The notes under the pieces were generated by a model. The model did no database searches. It was not told where the DNA came from and saw only the letters and a list, made by a program, of their open reading frames with translations. The translations under genes were made by a program, and so were the position numbers. Below, in pieces: positions 1-4,591 of a stretch of DNA of 7,366 nucleotides; within the stretch, counting starts at the first letter, position 1; each line of letters opens with the position of its first letter. Where the stretch lies: NCBI GenBank assembly GCA_903831165.1, contig CAIKWV010000637.1, forward strand, positions 1-7,366, in the 5' to 3' direction. The stretch is from an uncultured cyanobacterium. GTDB lineage: Bacteria > Cyanobacteriota > Cyanobacteriia > PCC-6307 > Cyanobiaceae.

Positions 1-99
1 GACCAAGAGGCCAATCGCCTCGGGGTAACCCGTCAATCGATCATCAAAGTCTGGCTGGCCGAACGGCTGGAGCGGCCCAAGTCAACCAGCCACCAGTAA
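1..99 (+). CDS. CopG/BrnA-type ribbon-helix-helix antitoxin, C-terminal part
   Basis: The reading frame is open from base 1 and ends at TAA (97-99), giving the last 32 residues of a gene that starts outside the window. The segment EANRLGVTRQSIIKVWLAERL matches helix-turn-helix half of the ribbon-helix-helix fold in short CopG/BrnA-type antitoxins, where a conserved 'lgvtRQsiIkvWlaerL' helix closes the domain and a short polar tail follows (here RPKSTSHQ). Such proteins are DNA-binding antitoxins of type II toxin-antitoxin pairs: they neutralise a partner RNase-like toxin and repress their own operon. The partner, often a BrnT-like protein encoded just upstream, would lie before base 1 and cannot be seen. 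Family placement is fairly secure from this motif. The exact subfamily, and whether a toxin exists, are inference. Confidence 0.75.
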   Translation, partial: DQEANRLGVTRQSIIKVWLAERLERPKSTSHQ

Positions 100-197
100 G
101 GGGCGAGGGGAAACAAGCCACCTGGAACCTGACAAGACAGCTGATCGACAAAGCCGGAAACAGGAGCCAGAAGAAGCGACGCGACTCAGCACGGGGC

Positions 198-242
198 GCG
201 CCTGGCCCCATGGAGCCGCAGCGCCTCCAGCCAGCCAGGCGC
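198..242. repeat. Imperfect 45-base hairpin in the gap after the antitoxin
   Basis: GCGCCTGGC (198-206) is the exact reverse complement of GCCAGGCGC (234-242). Inside it TGGAG (211-215) pairs with CTCCA (225-229) around the loop CCGCAGCGC, giving a two-part stem. No T-run follows on either strand, so it is not a standard intrinsic terminator. It lies in the 211-base gap between the antitoxin and the four-cysteine gene, where I see no other gene. It could be a processing site, a palindromic repeat element, or chance in GC-rich DNA. Confidence 0.45.
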
Positions 243-310
243 CATGGGCCGGGCAGACAAAGCCAGCCCATCCCTGCTAGCACAGGAGTACGCATCGTCC
301 TAGCCCAGTC

Positions 311-565
311 ATGGCCCCGTCCCTCCTCCAGGCCCCAGAAAGCTTGCCCCAACTGGATTCTTCCCTGCTGATCGCCAGCCGCAGCAAGCAGGTCTGCCTC
401 ACCTGCCGCTCGTTTCGCCATCACCTTGGGGAGGCCGAAATCCCCCTGCTCACCTGCCAGTTCCACCATGGGCTGATCGGCCAAGGGGAGCACCTCACCC
501 GCCGTTGTCCCAACTGGGCCGGCGAGACGACCGGCCCGCGGGGTTGGGCGCCGGAAGCGGCATGA
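311..565 (+). CDS. Small four-cysteine conserved protein, function unknown
   Basis: This 84-residue soluble protein has C29-x2-C32, then C49 and C66, with histidines at 37, 38, 52, 53 and 61. The equal 17-residue steps (32 to 49 to 66) suggest a folded metal-binding (zinc or iron-sulfur) domain. I recall similar short proteins with the pattern 'QVCL.C..FR' and 'GEHLT..C..W' followed by a C-terminal 'GWAPEA' in Synechococcus-type genomes, sometimes mislabelled galactose oxidase; it has none of the features of that enzyme. The first ATG is at 311, without a clear Shine-Dalgarno sequence; the conserved part appears to begin around LPQLD (residues 12-16), so the true start could be slightly later. 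The stop TGA (563-565) overlaps the ATG of the DUF1651 gene by four bases (ATGA), so the two were probably translationally coupled. Conservation and metal binding are inferred. Confidence 0.7.
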   Translation: MAPSLLQAPESLPQLDSSLLIASRSKQVCLTCRSFRHHLGEAEIPLLTCQFHHGLIGQGEHLTRRCPNWAGETTGPRGWAPEAA

Positions 566-819
566 GGCAAGACCCCAGCCCGCTACCTCCCTACACCTCA
601 CGCACCTGGTGGCTCAGTGATGGCCGCTCAGTTTTGCGGTTTCGCCCGGTTCGCTGGGATTTCTACAGCTAGCGACTGGAGATCATCAGCGGCGAACTGC
701 TGCCAGACGAACCAATTCCCTTGCTCAAGCACCGCCGTGAGCTGAGCCGCAAGGAGGCCGTTCAACTCTGGAGTAAACGGCGGAAGCAGGGCTGGAGTCC
801 TTGCTCGCCCCAGTGGTGA
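562..819 (+). pseudogene. DUF1651 gene interrupted by one in-frame TAG
   Basis: From ATG 562 the frame reads 36 codons to TAG (670-672) and then continues without another stop for 48 codons to TGA (817-819). Both halves fit DUF1651, a small family of unknown function that I associate with picocyanobacteria: TWWLSDGRSVLRFRPVRWD before the stop, and SGELLPDEPIPLLKHRREL, AVQLWSKRRKQGW and a C-terminal PQW after it. Total length (85 codons) is about normal for the family, so only codon 37 is wrong. A C-to-T change from CAG (Gln) would explain it, and there is no frameshift. The gene starts inside the stop of the four-cysteine gene (ATGA), which suggests an operon, and a terminator lies 140 bases downstream. 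No good restart codon follows the TAG, since only TTG and CTG codons occur in frame. Recent inactivation is the simplest reading; stop readthrough or a base-call error are alternatives. Confidence 0.75.
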
Positions 820-958
820 CTGGTTGTTCGCCCTGGCTCGGTTTCCCCTACTGACACACTCCTCAAGCGGGGTTAGTACTGGATCAGAGGCCTCGACCAG
901 GGCTGAGCGAGCCCAAGCCCTGCAACCGGCCCTAGCCCTTGGCTTCTGCGAAGCAGTA

Positions 959-984
959 GGGCGTCCGACACGGGACGCCCTTTT
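959..984 (+). terminator. Intrinsic terminator closing the four-cysteine/DUF1651 unit
   Basis: GGGCGTCC (959-966) pairs perfectly with GGACGCCC (973-980) around the six-base loop GACACG, and TTTT (981-984) follows directly. The eight-base GC-rich stem plus U-run is a standard Rho-independent terminator for the + strand. It lies 140 bases after the DUF1651 stop and before the membrane-protein gene, so it separates the two units. Confidence 0.85.
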
Positions 985-1041
985 CAATGGGACCCGCAGT
1001 GTGATTGCTGCTCAGGCAGGTTGCAGGGAATGCCTTTCTTG

Positions 1042-1083
1042 GCAGTCACAGGATCCCATTAAAAGACTCGTTCATGTGACTGC
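1042..1083. repeat. Perfect nine-base inverted repeat upstream of the membrane-protein gene
   Basis: GCAGTCACA (1042-1050) is the exact reverse complement of TGTGACTGC (1075-1083), separated by 24 bases. A second, competing pair exists: TTGCAG (1021-1026) with CTGCAA (1080-1085), and TGCC (1031-1034) can pair with GGCA (1041-1044). No T-run follows. It could be an operator for a dimeric regulator or the fold of a short RNA. The sequence alone does not decide. Confidence 0.5.
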
Positions 1084-1154
1084 AATGACTTAGCGACCAT
1101 CTAGCGAGTGGCTTTGTGGCGATCAGGCTTTAGGCCAGTGCTGGGGCTTGCGTT

Positions 1155-1160
1155 TACAAT
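1155..1160 (+). promoter_or_regulatory. Possible -10 box placing the start of transcription on the ATG
   Basis: TACAAT matches the sigma-70 type -10 consensus TATAAT in five of six positions and ends six bases before the ATG at 1167. A transcript starting about seven bases after this box would begin at or next to the start codon. I see no good -35 element 16-18 bases upstream, and no Shine-Dalgarno sequence precedes the ATG. The missing -35 lowers confidence. Confidence 0.35.
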
Positions 1161-1166
1161 TCAAGT

Positions 1167-1454
1167 ATGAAACAGCTACCTGGCAAGACAAGGCCGAAAT
1201 GGCTGGTGGCAGCCGCTCAGGGCATTGCGGCGGTGGTATTTGTTGCCATGACGGCAAGCATCCTCCCCATGCTGCTGATCATGAGTCTTGTGACTGCCTT
1301 GCTGCTTATACCTGTCTTGCGCCAGCTCCGTAAAGAGGTTGAAAAGACCTCACTGACTATCAATACCCCAGCCAAGGAGGAGATGATCGACATCACCCCG
1401 CTACATAACCGCTTAAGCCAGAAACTAAGGCGCTTTGTGCGTCGCCGACCATAG
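1167..1454 (+). CDS. Small two-helix membrane protein, function unknown
   Basis: I do not recognise this 95-residue protein. A basic N-terminus (K2, K7, R9, K11) is followed by a continuous hydrophobic stretch at about residues 12-50, broken near S31-P34. That is enough for two membrane helices in a tight hairpin. The segment after it is again basic (R52, R55, K56), so the positive-inside rule puts both ends in the cytoplasm. The tail has an acidic part (E71, E72, D75) and ends in a strongly basic LRRFVRRRP. The first ATG in frame has no Shine-Dalgarno sequence but lies seven bases from the start of the TACAAT box's downstream flank, suggesting a leaderless or very short-leader mRNA. The gene stands alone, bounded upstream by a terminator and downstream by a structured 237-base gap. 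The hydrophobic pattern makes real coding likely. Confidence 0.65.
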   Translation: MKQLPGKTRPKWLVAAAQGIAAVVFVAMTASILPMLLIMSLVTALLLIPVLRQLRKEVEKTSLTINTPAKEEMIDITPLHNRLSQKLRRFVRRRP

Positions 1455-1574
1455 GCGCAAGATTGCGAAGTCATCTCATCTCAACTTTTCCCGTGAAGCC
1501 ACGGCCTTAGCTAGTCAGGTCATTCCAGCCCTTCCGCAGCCGGACCAGTGCCAATCGCCAAAGAACCGGCAGGG

Positions 1575-1655
1575 CCCCGCAAAAAATGCCCCACTCCTCG
1601 GCCGTTGCAAGGATCAGGCCGGGCCGCTACTCGGTCCTTGCAACAGCCTGCGGGG
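1575..1655. repeat. Nested inverted repeats forming a long structured element
   Basis: An outer pair CCCCGCA (1575-1581) / TGCGGGG (1649-1655) encloses an inner ten-base perfect pair GTTGCAAGGA (1604-1613) / TCCTTGCAAC (1635-1644), with a further CCG (1619-1621) / CGG (1632-1634) inside. The + strand has no U-run after it. On the - strand a T6 (complement of the A-run at 1581-1586) lies 17 bases past the inner stem, which is too far for a normal terminator. The element ends 36 bases before the ATG of the 71-residue gene, so it would lie in that gene's 5' leader if transcription began before 1575. Confidence 0.55.
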
Positions 1656-1691
1656 TGAGGCGAGCAGGCGGTGTCCCACGCCGTTTCCTCC

Positions 1692-1907
1692 ATGGCAATC
1701 AGCAAGGCCCCCAGCTCCGAAATCCGTGCCTTGGTGATGCATGTCTATCCCGATGGCATCAAGGCCTTTGGCCATGAGCGCCTCGATGTCCCCCTGGGCC
1801 GTCGTGGCAAGCCCGTCAAAAAGGTCCGTTTCATGCCCATGGCTAAGGCCCATGAGCTCGCCCGCAAGCTGCAGGGCCGGGCCAATACCACCATCTCGGT
1901 GATCTAG
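1692..1907 (+). CDS. Small basic protein, function unknown
   Basis: I do not recognise this 71-residue protein. It is soluble and basic, with a likely strand-rich N-terminal half (IRALVMHVYPDG, residues 11-22, then KAFGHERLDVPL), a lysine/arginine-rich turn (GRRGKPVKKVRF, 37-48) and a probable amphipathic helix (MAKAHELARKLQGRA, 50-64). No cysteines, signal peptide or membrane segment are visible. Codon third positions are nearly all G or C, as expected for a real gene in this GC-rich DNA. I chose ATG 1692; an in-frame GTG at 1671 would add seven residues, but neither has a Shine-Dalgarno sequence. Upstream lies the nested hairpin at 1575-1655, and a terminator begins five bases after the stop. 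Size and charge would suit a nucleic-acid-binding role, but that is a guess. Confidence 0.65.
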   Translation: MAISKAPSSEIRALVMHVYPDGIKAFGHERLDVPLGRRGKPVKKVRFMPMAKAHELARKLQGRANTTISVI

Positions 1908-1912
1908 GCCCA

Positions 1913-1936
1913 GGGGGCCCCGATGGGGCCCCTCTT
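1913..1936 (+). terminator. GC-rich terminator after the 71-residue gene
   Basis: GGGGCCC (1914-1920) pairs with GGGCCCC (1926-1932) around the loop CGATG, with a flanking G-U closing pair, and is followed by CTCTT. It begins five bases after the TAG of the 71-residue gene. The stem is strong but the U-run is poor, so termination may be partial. Confidence 0.6.
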
Positions 1937-2261
1937 ACCCGGACTCGGGAACGGGCAACCCATTGGGCTGGGCCTCTCGCTCACCCCACCAAAACGGCGG
2001 CGGCCCTCTTCAGCTTGCGCGACCCGCCTTCGTAGTTGACACCGGGCCCGCTACGACCGCTGGAGCAAGCCGCTCGAGGTGACTTTTGGAGAGGCAATGC
2101 CCGGCCGCGCCGCCACCGCTGCTCAGGGCCTGAGCTGCTGCATGCCACAAAGCAATCCCACCTTGTTCCGCTCTGCAGCCAGAAGCAATGCGTTTAAAAG
2201 CTGATTGTGCTGAGCCGCTAGCGCAGCGATGCTGTGCCCATCAACCCAGGAGGCGCCCAAC

Positions 2262-2303
2262 ATGGACGACACGCCACCCCGCCAGGTTCAAGAAGCACGC
2301 TGA
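2262..2303 (+). CDS. Tiny 13-codon ORF with a perfect Shine-Dalgarno sequence
   Basis: AGGAGG (2248-2253) lies eight bases before ATG 2262, the best ribosome-binding site in the left half of the window. The frame encodes only MDDTPPRQVQEAR and stops at TGA (2301-2303). It could be a leader peptide, the 5' remnant of a broken gene, or chance. After the stop the same frame stays open for another 34 codons without similarity I can recognise. Downstream, a terminator at 2543-2575 would end the transcript. Low confidence that it is translated. Confidence 0.2.
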   Translation: MDDTPPRQVQEAR

Positions 2304-2542
2304 CTGCAGGCCCCTGCTCCAACAGTTTTTACCGATCCGTGGGCGGGTCGTTCAGCCGGGCAAGAGCGCAGCATTCCCCATTGCCGCTCACCTCGTGCGC
2401 CTGACTGATCGACACTCCAGCCGCACCGCCACAGGTGCCCTCAGGAGGACCATCCGCCCCACACCTGGAATGCATGGCCCCAGGTGCCAACGCCAGCAGC
2501 TTCGCAAGCCCATTCCACACTCCAGCGTGTGAGGACACAACG

Positions 2543-2575
2543 ACCCTCGGGGCCAACCTTGGGGGTTTTGTTTTG
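2543..2575 (+). terminator. Intrinsic terminator facing the DUF4236 gene
   Basis: ACCCTCGGGG (2543-2552) can pair with CCTTGGGGGT (2557-2566) over ten positions, three of them G-U, around the loop CCAA, followed by TTTGTTTT. The U-rich tail marks it as acting on + strand transcripts. It ends directly beside the stop codon of the convergent DUF4236 gene. No clear + strand gene lies just upstream of it, so what it terminates is unknown. Confidence 0.65.
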
Positions 2576-3130
2576 TCAGCTCAACAATCTCTTCTCAGCG
2601 ACAAGGCGCACTGCAGCCTCCGCCGCCTCGATGCAGCGCTGAGCCCGGCGTTTGGCATCGTCCTGGCCCTGAGCCCGCAGCAAGTACCCCTCCATCGCTT
2701 CTGGGGTTTCGATCAACGCCAGCAACCCTGCTGTTCTGAGGCTCAAGGAGCCAGCGGCAAGCAGCCGGCTCACGCTGGCGTTCTCCCACAGCAGGGCGCC
2801 AGCGGATCCAGGAGCAAACAGCTCCTGTCGAAGCACTTCAAACAACTTCTGCTTCAGTGCATCAAGCTGACCGGGCCGCAGCCGGCGGCTGTTGGGCAGC
2901 CCTTCCGCTCTACCTGCAGGGATCAGCGCTGGACGATCCGGCGCGTGCTCCACGCTCCAGCTCAGCCCAGTTCCCGGCAGCCCCACCGTGGTGCGCGCAC
3001 CACCGCTGCGGGCCACGGGGATATTGAACGAGGCGCCCCGCCCGCCGACTGAAATCGAGCTCAATCCACCCTTGGCGAAATTGAAGCGCAGCGGGCCCAG
3101 GCGGGTGGAACGTCGAAAGCGGAAGCCCAT
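2576..3130 (-). CDS. DUF4236 domain protein
   Basis: The first ~58 residues match DUF4236: MGFRFRRSTRLGPLRFNFAK, then GGLSSISVGGRGASFNI (21-37) and VGLPGTGLSWS (49-59), the characteristic glycine-rich beta repeats ending in 'GlPGTGLsys'. The role of this domain is not known to me; it is common at the N-terminus of small bacterial proteins with variable C-termini. The remaining ~125 residues are probably mostly helical (LDALKQKLFEVLRQELF at 89-105; an Ala/Arg-rich helix at about 155-181) and match no family I know. No signal peptide or membrane helix is visible. ATG 3128-3130 is the natural start because the domain begins with this methionine; an AGGAG lies 12 bases upstream, rather far. It is divergent from the DUF2252 gene across 168 bases, so the two may share a regulatory region. 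Total length is 184 residues. Confidence 0.85.
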   Translation of the reverse strand: MGFRFRRSTRLGPLRFNFAKGGLSSISVGGRGASFNIPVARSGGARTTVGLPGTGLSWSVEHAPDRPALIPAGRAEGLPNSRRLRPGQLDALKQKLFEVLRQELFAPGSAGALLWENASVSRLLAAGSLSLRTAGLLALIETPEAMEGYLLRAQGQDDAKRRAQRCIEAAEAAVRLVAEKRLLS

Positions 3131-3298
3131 GGCAATCAGCGGCTCCTGACGAAGTAGTTGCCTGAGGAATACCAGCCCAGGGGGGCGCTGGCCTGGTCGG
3201 GTTGGCAGGGTGCGGGCCGAGAGGCTAGCAGCTCTTCCATTGCCTCACCTTGTGCGTCTGCGATGCTGATCCAACGCTCTGGCGGGGAGAGGCCAGCG
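3131..3298. promoter_or_regulatory. Divergent intergenic region between DUF4236 and DUF2252 genes
   Basis: Promoters for both flanking genes should lie here, since they point away from each other. I cannot pick out a convincing -10/-35 pair for either strand. The + strand frame stays open back to 3158 in phase with DUF2252, but the peptide it gives is unlike the family's N-terminus, so I treat it as non-coding. Confidence 0.4.
3284..3292 (+). promoter_or_regulatory. Shine-Dalgarno sequence fixing the DUF2252 start
   Basis: GGGGAGAGG ends six bases before ATG 3299. The other upstream in-frame starts (ATG 3158, ATG 3263) have no comparable site, and the protein beginning at 3299 has the N-terminal length usual for the family. 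Confidence 0.65.
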
Positions 3299-4591
3299 AT
3301 GAACACCAGTGCTCGCTTGGATCCGCTCGCGCTTCTGAGACAACAGGAAGCGCAGCGGCTGCCCTGGCTCGTGCCTGAGCGCCACCGGCGCATGGCGGAG
3401 AGCCCCTTCGCCTTCTTCCGCGGCGCCGCCATCGTGATGGCTGCCGACCTCGGCCGCCAGGCCAACTCGGGCTTGATGGTGCAACTCTGCGGGGATGCCC
3501 ATCTGCTCAACTTCGGTTTCTACGGCTCTCCCGAACGGCAACTGCTGTTCGGCATCAACGACTTCGACGAAACCCACCCCGGCCCGTTCGAATGGGATCT
3601 GCAGCGCCTGGCCTCCAGTTTCGTGCTGGCAGCCCGCAGCCTGGGGCTGAGCGAGAAGCAGCAGAGCCGGGTCTGCCGCCGCACGGTGCGCGCCTATGGC
3701 GAGGCCATGGCGGAGTTTGCTGCCATGCCCCAGATCCCGATGTGGGTTGCCCAGCTGCCGCTGGAGCGCCTGATCGACGAACACGCCAGTGCCAACTTTC
3801 GCGGTCACCTGAAAAAGGTGACGGCGGCCGCCCTGCAACGGGATAGTCGCCAGGCGGTGCGCAAATTGTGCGAGGCCGATGGCAGCGGTGCGCTGCGCTT
3901 CCGCCATCAGCCGCCGCTGATCTGGCGCTTTGACGCCCTTGATCCAGAATGGCTGGGGGGCATGGACTGGCATGACTGGTCGCAGAACGGCCTGCGCAGC
4001 TACATGGGCTCGATGGCCTCGACCATGCAGCACTTGATGGGCCACTACCAGCACAAAGATTCCGCCCTTAAGGCGGTGGGCGTGGGCTCAATCGGCACCC
4101 GCTGCGGCATCAACCTGTTCGTGGGCCAGCACCCTGAGGACGTCCTAGTGCTTCAGGGCAAGCAGGCCGAAGCCTCCGTGCTGGCACCGTATGTGAATCT
4201 GCCTGCACCGGAGCATCAAGGTCAGCGGGTGGTGGAAGGGCAGCGGTTGCTGCAAACCGGCAGTGATGCCTTTCTGGGTTGGGGCACCAACCCTGCAGGT
4301 GATCACATCTATGTTCGCCATTTCCGCGATTGGAAAGGATCGGTGGATGTGGCCCAGTTGGATGGCGATGGCCTCAAGGATTACGGCAATCTCTGCGGCT
4401 GGACTCTGGCCAAGGCCCATGCCAGAGGCGGCGAGCGCCGTGCCATCGCCGCCCACATCGATGACCCGAAGCGTTTTGCCCAGGATGTTCTGGAGCAGGC
4501 GATCCACCATGCGGATCTGGCCGAGGCAGACCATGCCTCCTTTGTGGGAGCCATCACCCAAGGCCATGAACCCGGGGCTATGACGCCCTAG
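3299..4591 (+). CDS. DUF2252 family protein (COG4320), kinase-like motifs
   Basis: The 430-residue product covers the whole DUF2252 family: 'LVPERHRRMAESPFAFFRGAA' (24-44), LCGDAHLLNFG (63-73), INDFDET (86-92), GPFEWDLQRLASS (95-107), VGVGSIGTR (260-268), LQGKQAEASVL (285-295), YVRHFRDWKGS (338-348) and CGWTLAKAHAR (366-376). Its biochemical function is not established to my knowledge. The first motifs resemble the catalytic loop and metal-binding segment of kinase/aminoglycoside-phosphotransferase enzymes (D66 or H68 with N71; D88-F89-D90). The later VGVGSIGT and K288 resemble a nucleotide-binding glycine loop and its lysine. That order is reversed from normal kinases, hinting at a circular permutation. 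The family's usual 'QVKEA' is QGKQA here. No membrane segment; probably cytoplasmic. The gene converges on the MFS gene, and their stops share one CTAG. Family assignment is firm; the phosphotransferase idea is inference. Confidence 0.9.
   Translation: MNTSARLDPLALLRQQEAQRLPWLVPERHRRMAESPFAFFRGAAIVMAADLGRQANSGLMVQLCGDAHLLNFGFYGSPERQLLFGINDFDETHPGPFEWDLQRLASSFVLAARSLGLSEKQQSRVCRRTVRAYGEAMAEFAAMPQIPMWVAQLPLERLIDEHASANFRGHLKKVTAAALQRDSRQAVRKLCEADGSGALRFRHQPPLIWRFDALDPEWLGGMDWHDWSQNGLRSYMGSMASTMQHLMGHYQHKDSALKAVGVGSIGTRCGINLFVGQHPEDVLVLQGKQAEASVLAPYVNLPAPEHQGQRVVEGQRLLQTGSDAFLGWGTNPAGDHIYVRHFRDWKGSVDVAQLDGDGLKDYGNLCGWTLAKAHARGGERRAIAAHIDDPKRFAQDVLEQAIHHADLAEADHASFVGAITQGHEPGAMTP

Larger units (their letters stand above)
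820..1166. other. Gene-free stretch with a terminator, an inverted repeat and a possible promoter
   Basis: No convincing coding region was found on either strand. The one longer open frame here, on the - strand (628-987), has a composition typical of an antisense shadow and overlaps the DUF1651 gene. Three items stand out and are listed separately: the terminator at 959-984, the inverted repeat at 1042-1083, and a -10-like box at 1155-1160. A small GCTTC-TGC-GAAGC hairpin (942-954) sits just before the terminator. Confidence 0.6.
1908..2575. other. Long stretch without a recognisable gene
   Basis: I find no convincing coding region in these 668 bases. The longest + frame (2188-2532, 114 codons) gives a His/Arg/Pro/Gln-rich product without family features. 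The - frame at 2329-2556 looks equally random. A short frame from ATG 2097 (35 codons) and one from ATG 2262 (13 codons) each have a purine-rich sequence upstream. The stretch is framed by + strand terminators at 1913-1936 and 2543-2575. It may be a decayed gene, an RNA gene, or plain spacer. A six-base inverted repeat TCGTAG (2030-2035) / CTACGA (2051-2056) is also present. Confidence 0.55.

Noticed and set aside
44..601. 185-codon - strand open frame
   Set aside because: It runs antisense across the antitoxin end, the four-cysteine gene and the DUF1651 start; its product has no family features and is explained by GC-rich antisense codons.
848..866. ACTCCTCAAGC resembling the Yfr1 small-RNA motif ACTCCTCACAC
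   Set aside because: The match breaks after eight bases and no small-RNA-sized unit with its own terminator directly follows; the nearest terminator is about 100 bases away.
2030..2056. TCGTAG/CTACGA pair considered as part of a tRNA or operator
   Set aside because: Only six bases with a 15-base loop; no tRNA arms or T-loop motif nearby.
2188..2532. 114-codon + strand open frame ending 10 bases before a terminator
   Set aside because: Its position is tempting, but the product is Arg/His/Pro/Gln-rich without family features and the start has no good ribosome-binding site; I kept it only as a comment on the gene-free stretch.
2435..3052. 205-codon + strand open frame
   Set aside because: Mostly antisense to the DUF4236 gene, which has a clear domain; it also runs through the terminator hairpin.
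3158..3298. 47-codon N-terminal extension of DUF2252
   Set aside because: In frame, but the peptide is unlike family N-termini and lacks a ribosome-binding site, whereas ATG 3299 has GGGGAGAGG six bases upstream.
3245..4054. 269-codon - strand open frame inside DUF2252
   Set aside because: Antisense shadow of a firmly identified gene; the product is His/Gln/Arg-rich with no recognisable domain.
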